From assembly GCA_016789025.1 (NCBI GenBank), contig JAEURC010000069.1, forward strand, positions 1 through 64,000: DNA of 64,000 nucleotides, written 5' to 3'. A program made the position numbers and the translations under genes. The notes under the pieces were generated by a model that saw nothing but the letters and a program-made list of their open reading frames with translations, ran no database searches and was not told the DNA's origin. Source of the DNA: Anaerolineales bacterium (lineage in GTDB: Bacteria > Chloroflexota > Anaerolineae > Anaerolineales > Villigracilaceae). This document shows, in pieces, positions 8,115-15,777 of the stretch (positions are counted from its first letter, which is position 1; each line of letters begins with the position of its first letter).

Positions 8115-9602
8115 TCACTTGCAGTCGTTCGGGAAAAGAGTCAGACGCTCATGATTTTGATTCGGGGCGAAGTAGCTTTCATCCGCCAACAGGGGGAGAT
8201 CGGATTCAAAATACCGGTTCAACACGACGCGGAAGCTGTTCACCGGTGAGATGGTTGGATACAACGCCTCAGCCGATTCGGTGCCGGGCAAATAGTACGT
8301 GTTCAGGATTGGCATTCGCACGGCGGGGTCATTCGTCAGGTCGGGCGGGGGACCGTGGTCGCCCTGCACGATGATGACCGGCGGGATAGCCGAGTTGGCT
8401 TGAAGCGCGTCAATGACTTGCAAAATTTCGCGGTTGATATAAATGATCTGGTTGATATACGCGTCCGCAATCTCCTCGTGCGAGGCGGTATTCACGTTGA
8501 TCTCCAGCCATTCGCCATCTGCGCCGAACGAGAACGGCGGATGAGGGATGACGAAATGCGCGAAGACAAAGTATTTTCCCTCGCGCGAGGGAATCTCTTT
8601 CAGCGTTTGAAGCATCGAAAGGACGCGCAGTCTGCGGGCTTGGCTGTACGGCGTGGTCTTCGAGTTGAGGCGGTCGTAATCCGTCGCCACGCGGAGCAGG
8701 GTGGTGTCGAGGAAGAGCGTTTCAAACTCGGTCAGCGTGGTGAACGATTTGCCGTAATTAGGGTAGATGTTCGCGTCCGTCCATTCGGTCATGCTCCAGC
8801 CTGTTGGGAACGCCACGATGGAATATCCCCGCGCCTCGAACGCCGCGCGGACTGCGCCGTGTTTCAACAACGCGATCCGTTCGGCGTCGTCTTTCGCGCC
8901 GAGGGTATCGAGATACTCGTAATTTAACGAAGACGCCAGCGAGTACAACGTGTGGGCATAATTGCTCTGACTGCACTGCGCCACATAGAATCCGCGCTCT
9001 TGCAAGCCGTTGACGAACTCGCTGTTGTCGAATCTGTATTCGCGCTGAAGCACATCCTGCCGCCCGTAGCCGTCAAGGATGATGTAGTAGACATCGGGAG
9101 AGTTTGAATTGGCTGTGACAGCCGAAGAATTTTTCGACGGGCCGTTTGAGGCGAGTTGCCGAAGGAGGGCGGAAGAGATTGTGAACGACGGGTAAATCAG
9201 CAGAAAGATCGAAATCAAGTTCAGCGCATACGTGAACGATGACGGTTGCCTGACCTTTCGGAGAATCCAAAAAACGAGAAGCGCTCCGAGAACGCAGTTT
9301 ACAGGGAAAAGAATTCTGTGGCGAAATAGCTCCAACCCGAAAACGCTCGCGCCCTCGAACGCCGAATAAACCTGCCCGTAGGAAAAAAATAAAAAGAGAA
9401 GCGATGCAGACGCAAGGGCGGCGCGATGCGAGTCGCGCAGGAGGCGGCGAAGAATCCAAAAGAGAATCCCCGCCAGCGCGAGAGAAAAGATCAGCGGACG
9501 CGTCATCTCGCCGACGAAGATCTGCCCGATGTTGTTGGCGGTCAATGAGACGACGGAAAACAGCGCGAACAGAATGGGGTACAGCAGATATTTTTTGAGC
9601 AT
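8115..9602 (-). CDS. Membrane sulfatase/alkaline-phosphatase superfamily protein
   Basis: About 495 residues from the ATG at 9602; an upstream in-frame start at 9650 would overlap plsC. The first 150 residues form four or five membrane helices. An extracytoplasmic sulfatase-superfamily domain follows from about 165, with metal-site motifs PDVYYIILDGYGRQD and VIVQGDHGPP and a Ser/Thr-rich nucleophile stretch (HTLYSLASSLN) between them. The layout is that of LtaS or phosphoethanolamine transferase-like enzymes, which move head groups onto surface glycans or lipids; true sulfatase activity is an alternative. No Cys/Ser-x-Pro-x-Arg sulfatase signature was noticed. A paralogue lies at 14191-15777. 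Confidence 0.8.
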   Translation of the reverse strand: MLKKYLLYPILFALFSVVSLTANNIGQIFVGEMTRPLIFSLALAGILFWILRRLLRDSHRAALASASLLFLFFSYGQVYSAFEGASVFGLELFRHRILFPVNCVLGALLVFWILRKVRQPSSFTYALNLISIFLLIYPSFTISSALLRQLASNGPSKNSSAVTANSNSPDVYYIILDGYGRQDVLQREYRFDNSEFVNGLQERGFYVAQCSQSNYAHTLYSLASSLNYEYLDTLGAKDDAERIALLKHGAVRAAFEARGYSIVAFPTGWSMTEWTDANIYPNYGKSFTTLTEFETLFLDTTLLRVATDYDRLNSKTTPYSQARRLRVLSMLQTLKEIPSREGKYFVFAHFVIPHPPFSFGADGEWLEINVNTASHEEIADAYINQIIYINREILQVIDALQANSAIPPVIIVQGDHGPPPDLTNDPAVRMPILNTYYLPGTESAEALYPTISPVNSFRVVLNRYFESDLPLLADESYFAPNQNHERLTLFPNDCK

Positions 9603-9643
9603 GTCTCGCGCTATTTTACACGGGAACAGTGTACAATTTGCGC
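9603..9643. promoter_or_regulatory. Divergent promoter pair in a 41-base gap
   Basis: On the plus strand TACAAT (9632-9637) lies six bases before the plsC-like ATG at 9644. On the minus strand TAAAAT (complement of 9613-9618) lies ten bases before the ATG at 9602. Both transcripts would start at or almost at the start codon, and each -35 region must lie at or inside the other promoter. Confidence 0.6.
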
Positions 9644-10231
9644 ATGACAATTTTCAACACGCCCATCCTCAGCATTCTCTTCCATTACTTCGCCCGTTTT
9701 TGGATGCGCGTCGCCGGCTGGCGCGTGGACGGGAAATTGCCCGACCTGCCGAAGTTCGTTCTGATCGGCGCGCCTCATACCTCGAATTGGGACTTCGTGC
9801 TGTTCCTCGGCGTCATCTTCACCCTGCGGGCGAACGTCAAGTTCATGGGCAAAGCGGAATTGTTCCGCCCGCCGTACGGCTGGTTCTTCTATTTTTGCGG
9901 CGGCGTGCCGGTGGATCGGAAAAAGCCCGGCAGGCTGGTGGAGCAAATGGTGGAGGCGTGCGAGAAGTCGTCAAACTTCATCCTCACCATCGCGCCCGAA
10001 GGCACGCGCTATCAAGTGACCGAGTGGAAGCGCGGCTTTTATTACATCGCCAGAGGCGCGGGCATTCCCATCGTGATGGCGATCGTAGACGGCAAGCAGA
10101 AGGCGGTCCGCATTGGGCAGGTGTTTCATCCCACAGGCGACATGGATGCCGATATACAAGAGATCGTGGGTATCTTCAAGGGAGTTTCGGGAATCGATCC
10201 AAGAAGGAAATATATTACGTTGAAAAACTGA
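9644..10231 (+). CDS. plsC: Lysophospholipid acyltransferase family protein (PlsC-like)
   Basis: About 195 residues. It has the two acyltransferase signatures of the LPLAT family: HTSNWD (HX4D, catalytic His/Asp) near residue 46 and APEGTR near residue 117, where the EGTR block binds glycerol phosphate. One hydrophobic N-terminal segment would anchor it to the inner face of the membrane. It probably acylates a lysophospholipid or related acceptor; the exact substrate cannot be read from sequence. Start 9644 is chosen over 9629 because the -10 box TACAAT would otherwise lie inside the gene. It is the only plus-strand gene inside the glycan locus. Confidence 0.88.
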   Translation: MTIFNTPILSILFHYFARFWMRVAGWRVDGKLPDLPKFVLIGAPHTSNWDFVLFLGVIFTLRANVKFMGKAELFRPPYGWFFYFCGGVPVDRKKPGRLVEQMVEACEKSSNFILTIAPEGTRYQVTEWKRGFYYIARGAGIPIVMAIVDGKQKAVRIGQVFHPTGDMDADIQEIVGIFKGVSGIDPRRKYITLKN

Positions 10232-10328
10232 ATTATTTTTTCGGCAGGAAATTCCCACCATTCAACACGCATCCATAATTACTTTCACGGCATTGCCCGC
10301 ATGGACGTGAACGTCCGCGCTACACATA

Positions 10329-10404
10329 CAAAGCCGACTGAAAGTCGGCTCTAATCCGCTTGAGCGGATTTCGTACGAATAGCCCGACGGTTAACCGTCG
10401 GGCG
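10329..10404. repeat. Cluster of three REP-like palindromes
   Basis: Three stems in a row with different arms but similar loops: AGCCGACtgaaaGTCGGCT, ATCCGCttgaGCGGAT and GCCCGACGGttaaCCGTCGGGC. The rest of the gap 10232-10439 shows no gene. Similar clusters occur at 12110-12232 and elsewhere. Confidence 0.8.
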
Positions 10405-10439
10405 GGTGAGCCTGCGAAATATTTTCGATGAAATGAGAA

Positions 10440-12101
10440 TTACTCTTTCAATAGAAAATCCCCGCCATCCAGCACGCCCTCCAAGATCACTTTCACCGCG
10501 TCTGATTCCAGCAATTCATCCAACTCAAACGATGTCAACTTCGCCTGTGTTGTCCGCACAGAGGGTTCGAGAAAATCGCCGAACGGCAATGATGTTCTGA
10601 ACAATTGATAATATAAAAATCGCCGCGCGTTGCGTTTGAACTCGGCGGGGACTTCGATCTTTTCCGCTTCCAAAAATTCTTCCATCTTTCTTCTTACTTC
10701 GTCCGCCGTCTGCGGAAAGAACACGGTGGGATATTGCGTGAACCTCGCCTTGCCCGCGCACAACACCGCCGCGCCCATGATGGACGCTTCGAGTCCGATC
10801 GTCGAGTTGTAGACCATCACGAACTTGGATCTCTGGATCAACTCGTATGAACTCAACGTCTCGCGCGGACCGACGAACACCACGTTCGGTTCACTGCGGA
10901 CCTTGCGGCTGTCTACCCACCCTTCGACCGTCTCGCGGCTGGACTTTCGCACGCGCAACTCATCGGGGTGCGCGCGGATGACAAACAGTGTGTCGCGATA
11001 TTCTTTGATGACTTCTAAAGTCATATCCAGCCAATCGAACATATCTTCAAAGACCGTGTTCGCGTGCGGCTGACTCGTATCGAAGATGACATTCGTAAAC
11101 ACAGGGACAATCTGTTTGAACTGCGCGGCTTTTTGCAGAAACGACTCGTCGAGTCCTTTCATGTTTGCCCAGAATTTGATTCCCGCCATCGTGAAGTCGC
11201 CTTGAAAACGCTTGGCGAGATACGCGTCTAATTTTTCGTTTTGTGCCTCGTTCAATTCAAACTCATCAGGGATGTGGATCGGATACGCCGTCGCTTCGCC
11301 GTCCGTGAAAAACGCGGAGGCGGGTTGAAGTCCCACCTCATGCGTGATGACGCGGATGCCGCGCTGTTGCGCCACATAACGCGCCGTCGCTTCGGGGAAG
11401 AACTGTCCGTTGAACACGATCACCGCGCGCGGATTCGTTTCATCCAGAAATTTCGAGAACTTCTGCGCCACATTCCACGCGGACAAAATATATTCACGCA
11501 AAAGATAGCGCGTGTTCTCGTCGTCATTTAAATGATGAATACGAAGAATCCAGCGCAAGCCGGGCAGGCACAACGCGCCGAGGGGAAAGTTTTGAAATTG
11601 GAAAGCCTGCCCTGAGCTGTGTCGAAGGGTAGAAAGTTCAGGGACAGAGAGTTGCGAGATACGAGTTACGAGTTGCGGATCGCGCTCGAAGTCAAACCAA
11701 TTTACGCGAGATGTAGTGGCGACTTCAGTTGCCAAACGACTAAAGTCGTTACTACGCACCCCGGCATACAACGTCCGTGATTGCGCCACACACGTCTTGC
11801 ACGGCATCGCTTTGTGTGGATCATCCCGATTCGTCCCCAACACACATTTGCTCATCCCAGAATTACACGCAAAATACGCGACCGGGATTCCCTTCAACCG
11901 CAATGCCCACGATGCGAGCAGGTGAAATCCGCTGTTCCACGAGAGATCGTCAATGCCGGTGGATGCTTTGAAGAAGACGATGGGCTGTCCCTGCGCGGGA
12001 GGCGAGTTACGAGTTACAAGTTTCGCTACGCGCGCGATCTTGAAGTTGTTGAGCCGGCGGACGAGTCCGCGCTTGAGGCGTTGGGTGAAAAATTCGTTCA
12101 T
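10440..12101 (-). CDS. Capsule-type polysaccharide biosynthesis protein, putative GT-B glycosyltransferase
   Basis: 553 residues, no signal peptide. The C-terminal half (about 330-500) has features of the capsule polysaccharide biosynthesis family (Kdo-transferase-like GT-B fold): LFVIRAHPDE, then SSYELIQRSKFVMVYNSTIGLEA, where the Ser/Thr-rich NSTIGLEA segment resembles the nucleotide-sugar binding edge. It probably adds sugars to a lipid-linked or surface glycan made by this locus. The N-terminal third contains several repeat-derived stretches in frame: LVTRN near residue 25, SNDFSRLATEVATTSR near 115-130, LVTRIS near 145 and STLRHSSGQA near 156-166. The gene is otherwise intact. Confidence 0.7.
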   Translation of the reverse strand: MNEFFTQRLKRGLVRRLNNFKIARVAKLVTRNSPPAQGQPIVFFKASTGIDDLSWNSGFHLLASWALRLKGIPVAYFACNSGMSKCVLGTNRDDPHKAMPCKTCVAQSRTLYAGVRSNDFSRLATEVATTSRVNWFDFERDPQLVTRISQLSVPELSTLRHSSGQAFQFQNFPLGALCLPGLRWILRIHHLNDDENTRYLLREYILSAWNVAQKFSKFLDETNPRAVIVFNGQFFPEATARYVAQQRGIRVITHEVGLQPASAFFTDGEATAYPIHIPDEFELNEAQNEKLDAYLAKRFQGDFTMAGIKFWANMKGLDESFLQKAAQFKQIVPVFTNVIFDTSQPHANTVFEDMFDWLDMTLEVIKEYRDTLFVIRAHPDELRVRKSSRETVEGWVDSRKVRSEPNVVFVGPRETLSSYELIQRSKFVMVYNSTIGLEASIMGAAVLCAGKARFTQYPTVFFPQTADEVRRKMEEFLEAEKIEVPAEFKRNARRFLYYQLFRTSLPFGDFLEPSVRTTQAKLTSFELDELLESDAVKVILEGVLDGGDFLLKE

Positions 12102-12109
12102 CTCTCGCC

Positions 12110-12232
12110 ATATGCCCGCACGGGGATGAATACCCGTGCTATTCGTACCCAGCCGCCTAAAGGCGACTCTTGAACCGCAGTCCGCTTTAGCGGACTTTGT
12201 AAATTAGCACGGCGGTTTAACGCCGTGCGGGT
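12110..12232. repeat. Cluster of four REP-like palindromes
   Basis: The gap upstream of the capsule-type gene is filled with palindromes: GCACGGGgatgaataCCCGTGC, GCCGCCTaaaGGCG, GTCCGCtttaGCGGAC and GCACGGCGtttaaCGCCGTGC (approximate forms). They share A/T-rich loops with the cluster at 10329. No promoter or gene is evident in 12102-12257. Confidence 0.75.
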
Positions 12233-12257
12233 AAAACCATCACGAGATATTATCAAT

Positions 12258-13112
12258 TTACCAATCATTCGTCTTCTCATACCCCAGCCTCACCACCAAA
12301 TCTCCCGCCACTTCTTTAAACAACGTCTTGTGTTCCGCAGTGAAAAATTCGCGCCAGCCGCCGGTCTTGCCTGAGCGGAAGGTATGACTCTTCCTCGGCT
12401 GGATCGCCTCCACCAAAATGGAGATCGCTTTCTCGCGCGGCGTCGGGATTCGGTAGCCGGTCTTTTCCACTTCATCGAGCATAGCGTTCAACGTGGCATC
12501 CCGATTATTTACAAGGTCCTCAAAGCGGAGGCACATCACGCCGGGCGTTGCAAGCCATTCAAACACGCCTTCGTATCTCTGCTTCACGCTGACCATTTTG
12601 AGTCCATCGCGGTCAATGCCCGTGATGGCAACTTTGAGTCGCTCGCCGAAATCGGGGAGCGAATTGTAGAAGTCGTGCATCCCATGCTCTTCGTGCATGT
12701 CGGTGGCAAAAAACACTTGCGAGACGAGCATGTCGCGCGGGTCGCGATAGATGAAATAGTTGACTCGATTCGACTGGCACAAAAACTCGACGTTTTCTTT
12801 TGTCGCTTCCAAATACCCCCAGCCGATCACCCCGCGCGGCAAATTCTCTAATTCTCCCAATATCTCATCTTTCGTCTTTCTTCTCCCCTCTTTCGTGATC
12901 GTGCGGATCGGCTCCGCTTCCACGTATTGATACGGCATGATTCTTGTAAAGCCGTTCAAAATTTGCAACAGCAGGTGCGATCCGCTCTTGGGCTTGGAGT
13001 TGCCGAAGATCGGCGGCGCGTCGCCGAACGAAAACCGCTTCCATCGCAGGATGGATTGGGCGGTCTTGCCGGCAGGACGGAGGAGACGGCGAATGTTCTG
13101 AATCACTGTCAT
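12258..13112 (-). CDS. Sulfotransferase
   Basis: About 284 residues from the ATG at 13112; an upstream in-frame extension to 13175 is a translation of a repeat and is not used. The PAPS-binding 5'-phosphosulfate loop is KPKSGSHLLLQIL near residue 40, and the 3'-phosphate motif is YFIYRDPRDMLVS near residue 130. Both are typical of the cytosolic/P-loop sulfotransferase superfamily. It should transfer sulfate from PAPS, made by the sat/cysC fusion at 19670-21394, to a hydroxyl or amine, most likely on the glycan built here. The acceptor is an inference from context. Confidence 0.85.
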   Translation of the reverse strand: MTVIQNIRRLLRPAGKTAQSILRWKRFSFGDAPPIFGNSKPKSGSHLLLQILNGFTRIMPYQYVEAEPIRTITKEGRRKTKDEILGELENLPRGVIGWGYLEATKENVEFLCQSNRVNYFIYRDPRDMLVSQVFFATDMHEEHGMHDFYNSLPDFGERLKVAITGIDRDGLKMVSVKQRYEGVFEWLATPGVMCLRFEDLVNNRDATLNAMLDEVEKTGYRIPTPREKAISILVEAIQPRKSHTFRSGKTGGWREFFTAEHKTLFKEVAGDLVVRLGYEKTNDW

Positions 13113-13113
13113 C

Positions 13114-13174
13114 ACGATACGCAATACGTAATACGCAGTACGCAGAAAATATTTCGTATTGCGTACTGCGTACA
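13114..13174. repeat. Degenerate short-word repeat
   Basis: The gap between neuB and the sulfotransferase is built from near-copies of the words TACGCAATACG, TAATACG and CAGTACGCAG. They are followed by an inverted set (TTCGTATTGCGTACTGCGTAC), so the whole can fold. It has no coding sense. Confidence 0.8.
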
Positions 13175-13181
13175 AGCAAAT

Positions 13182-14063
13182 TTACTCGTTCACAACCCTT
13201 CGTAATTTCTTCATCGAACCTTTTTCGGAGTCATACACTTTTTTCACACCGTCGCCGAGCGAGGCTTCCGTGGTGCGGATGTATTTCACGAGTCTCTCGA
13301 AGCCCGCAGGTTCAACGGACGCGGCTTGATCCGAGCCCCACATGGCGCGGTCGAGGGTGAGATGACGCTCCACCATGCACGCGCCGAACGCGACGGCGAT
13401 GGCGGTCGGGATGAGTCCCACTTCGTGACCGGAATATCCGATGGGAATATTCGGATATTTTGCGCGGAGCGTTTCGATCATCTTCAAGTTCAACTCCTCC
13501 GGTTCGCACGGATACGTGCTGGTGCAGTGCATCATCAGCAGGTCTTTTTCGCCGGCGGTCTCGATTCCCTTTTGGATCTGCTCCATCGTGGACATGCCCG
13601 ACGACAAGATCAGAGGCTTGCCGGTCGCTCGCGCTTTGCGAATCAGGTTGAAGTCGGTGAGCGAAGCGGAGGGGACTTTGTACGCCGGCGTGTCAAACTT
13701 CTGCATAAAATCCACCGAGGGCTCATCCCAAACCGAGACCATCCAATCAATTTTCTTTTCGCGGCAATAGCGGTCAATCTCGGCGTATTGCTTTTCATCG
13801 AACTCGACCTTGTAACGATAGTCGAGATAGGTGATGTAGCCCCACGGCGTCTCGCGCATTTGATTTTTTTGTTCGGGCGGCGTCGCCACATCGGGCGCGC
13901 GTTTCTGAAATTTCACCGCGTCCGCGCCGGCGTGGACAGCCGCGTCTATCATCTTCTTCGCAATGTCGAGGTCGCCGTTGTGATTGATGCCGATCTCGGC
14001 GATGATGTAGGCGCGATGAGCGTCGCCTACCGCGCGGTTTCCAATTTTGATTTCACGTGTCAT
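13182..14063 (-). CDS. neuB: N-acetylneuraminate synthase family protein (NeuB-like), no SAF domain
   Basis: 293 residues forming a TIM barrel that condenses phosphoenolpyruvate with an N-acyl sugar to make a nonulosonic acid (sialic, legionaminic or pseudaminic acid). Family motifs are IIAEIGINHNGD at the start, GADAVKFQK, VPSASLTDFNLI, LILSSGMSTMEQI, MHCTSTYPC, IGYSGHEVG and VERHLTLDR. The usual C-terminal SAF (antifreeze-like) domain, which caps the partner active site in full-length NeuB of about 345 residues, is missing; the protein ends soon after the barrel. GGAGA lies before the ATG. It belongs to a minus-strand series with neuA and sulfation genes. The precise sugar product is unknown. 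Confidence 0.88.
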   Translation of the reverse strand: MTREIKIGNRAVGDAHRAYIIAEIGINHNGDLDIAKKMIDAAVHAGADAVKFQKRAPDVATPPEQKNQMRETPWGYITYLDYRYKVEFDEKQYAEIDRYCREKKIDWMVSVWDEPSVDFMQKFDTPAYKVPSASLTDFNLIRKARATGKPLILSSGMSTMEQIQKGIETAGEKDLLMMHCTSTYPCEPEELNLKMIETLRAKYPNIPIGYSGHEVGLIPTAIAVAFGACMVERHLTLDRAMWGSDQAASVEPAGFERLVKYIRTTEASLGDGVKKVYDSEKGSMKKLRRVVNE

Positions 14064-14105
14064 TTTTTCTCCAAGTTTATTTGATCTCTTGTAAAAGTCG
14101 TTTTC

Positions 14106-14163
14106 GCCACAGAGATCACAGAGAAAAAGAGAATTTCTCAGAGGTCTCTGTGGACTCTGTGGC
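14106..14163. repeat. CACAGAG palindromic repeat, copy 1
   Basis: An imperfect palindrome of about 58 bases begins GCCACAGAGATCACAGAG and ends CTCTGTGGACTCTGTGGC. It lies between neuB and the downstream membrane enzyme. A related copy is at 35455-35514. Confidence 0.75.
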
Positions 14164-14190
14164 TGAGCAAGGTATGCTTAAGCAAGAGAT

Positions 14191-15777
14191 CTATTGTGGC
14201 GGCGCGAGGTCCGTCACTTCGATAAAGTCGAACGGAACATTCCAGCGGGAATAATAATGCAAATCGGGAAGAAGCGCGTATTCCGTTTTGAAATACCGGT
14301 TCAACACGACGCGGAACGAATTGACCGGCGAGATCGAGGGATACAGCGACGCGTAATCGCCATCGGGGAAATAATAGGCGTTGAGGATCCCGAATCGCTC
14401 CGACGGGATGGTCTGCTCCAGCGACCCCCAATGGAGGTACGCGCCCGGTCCGTGATCGCCTTGAATGATGATGATCGGCGGCGTATCCGATTGAGCAAGG
14501 ATCGCGTCAATCGCTTGCAGCGCGAGCGTGTTGATGTATTGGATCTGCCTGCGATAGCCGCCGATGTATCCGCCGCGCGAATGTTCCGAGATGTAATAGT
14601 TCGCGTCGAACAAGGTGAACGGCTCGTCGTGATGGACCACACTGCCGTCTTTGTCGAACACGAACGGCGGATGCGGCGCGATGATGTGAGCGTAGACGAA
14701 ATACTCGCCGTCGAGCGACGGGGCTTTCTCCAAGTCGGCGAACGTGGAAAGGATGCGCTGACGATGAGTCTCGTAGGGCATCTCGACCAACGCGCGCTGA
14801 AACGCGGGGATATGGTTCAGCGTCCGCGCCATGCTATGGTCAATGACGATGCTCTCGAAAGCGGTGACCGGCTGTGTCAGCGGCGAACTTGTGTCTTCGT
14901 AATATACATCCGCAGTTGGGATGGTCGCTTTGTATTCATTCTCAAACGAGACCGTTTTATATCCGTTTTGCGCCAGCACATTTCGCACTTCGCTGTAGTT
15001 GAGAATCTCGATCAGGTCGGCGCGGTTATCCGGTGTGTTGCCATTCACCTTCAAGTCTTGCAGGTAGTTCATGTTGAACGACGAACTCAACGACAGCATC
15101 GTTTGAATGTAATTGCTTGACGATTCATCCGCTACGTAAAAGCCTCGCTCGCGCAACCCATTGATAAATTCCGAGTTGTCGAACTCGTAGAACTTTTGCA
15201 GAATATCCTGCCTGCCGTAGCCGTCGAGGATGATGTAGTAAATGTCCGGGCGCGGCGCGGCGGATTCGACCTCCGCCACCATGACAGAACGCGCGGAAGG
15301 ATTGTACGAAATCTCGTTCTCGCGCACGTGCTTCGCCACCTGAACTCCCGTGTTCACCAACAAGAGAACGCTCAACAAGTTGAAATACAAATTGACGTTG
15401 ACGAGATTCTTCACACGCTTTTGCAACAGCCACATCCAAACGGATATGATCAATACGGCGGCGAGAAAAACGGCGAAATCAGAACGCACGGGACCCAATG
15501 CAAATGTTTTGCCCACCCAATCGGTCACGTCACCGAAGAGGAAGAAGATAAAGATGAAGGGCGCGGCGATCAACGCGGACTTCAACGCATCACGAAAAAA
15601 AATATACGCCGCGCCGAAGACCAACGACGCGAACGTCAGCGACGCCAGCAAAGCGCGAACCGTATCCGCAAAACTCAATTCGTCGAAGTTGAGCAAATAC
15701 AATTGCAAGATCGGTTGAACGGCGAGCAGGAACGGAGCGAACAATCCGCGCTCGAAAACCGCAAAAAGTTTTTTCAC
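14191..15777 (-). CDS. Membrane sulfatase/alkaline-phosphatase superfamily protein, paralogue
   Basis: About 528 residues. The GTG start at 15777 overlaps the stop of the neuA fusion in GTGA, which implies translational coupling. Membrane helices fill the first 170 residues. The sulfatase-like domain has PDIYYIILDGYGRQD, the stretch NYIQTMLSLSSSFN in the nucleophile region, VYAHIIAPHPPFVF and IIIQGDHGPG. It closely resembles the protein at 8115-9602. Position inside the nonulosonate/sulfate gene series suggests head-group transfer to, or removal from, the surface glycan. The exact chemistry is not determinable here. Confidence 0.8.
   Translation of the reverse strand: MKKLFAVFERGLFAPFLLAVQPILQLYLLNFDELSFADTVRALLASLTFASLVFGAAYIFFRDALKSALIAAPFIFIFFLFGDVTDWVGKTFALGPVRSDFAVFLAAVLIISVWMWLLQKRVKNLVNVNLYFNLLSVLLLVNTGVQVAKHVRENEISYNPSARSVMVAEVESAAPRPDIYYIILDGYGRQDILQKFYEFDNSEFINGLRERGFYVADESSSNYIQTMLSLSSSFNMNYLQDLKVNGNTPDNRADLIEILNYSEVRNVLAQNGYKTVSFENEYKATIPTADVYYEDTSSPLTQPVTAFESIVIDHSMARTLNHIPAFQRALVEMPYETHRQRILSTFADLEKAPSLDGEYFVYAHIIAPHPPFVFDKDGSVVHHDEPFTLFDANYYISEHSRGGYIGGYRRQIQYINTLALQAIDAILAQSDTPPIIIIQGDHGPGAYLHWGSLEQTIPSERFGILNAYYFPDGDYASLYPSISPVNSFRVVLNRYFKTEYALLPDLHYYSRWNVPFDFIEVTDLAPPQ

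Noticed and set aside
8355-8927. Long plus-strand frame of 190 codons
   Set aside because: It lies fully inside the sulfatase-like gene on the other strand, has Arg/Val-rich composition typical of antisense frames, and shows no motifs.
10232-10439. tRNA or other structured RNA gene
   Set aside because: The stems are simple palindromes without cloverleaf, T-loop or CCA end. No tRNA was recognised anywhere in the window.
13113-13175. N-terminal extension of the first sulfotransferase
   Set aside because: The extra residues come from the TACGCAATACG repeat, which has no protein-like conservation.
14194-15120. Plus-strand frame of 308 codons
   Set aside because: Antisense to the second sulfatase-like gene, which has clear family motifs; the frame is open because of codon bias.
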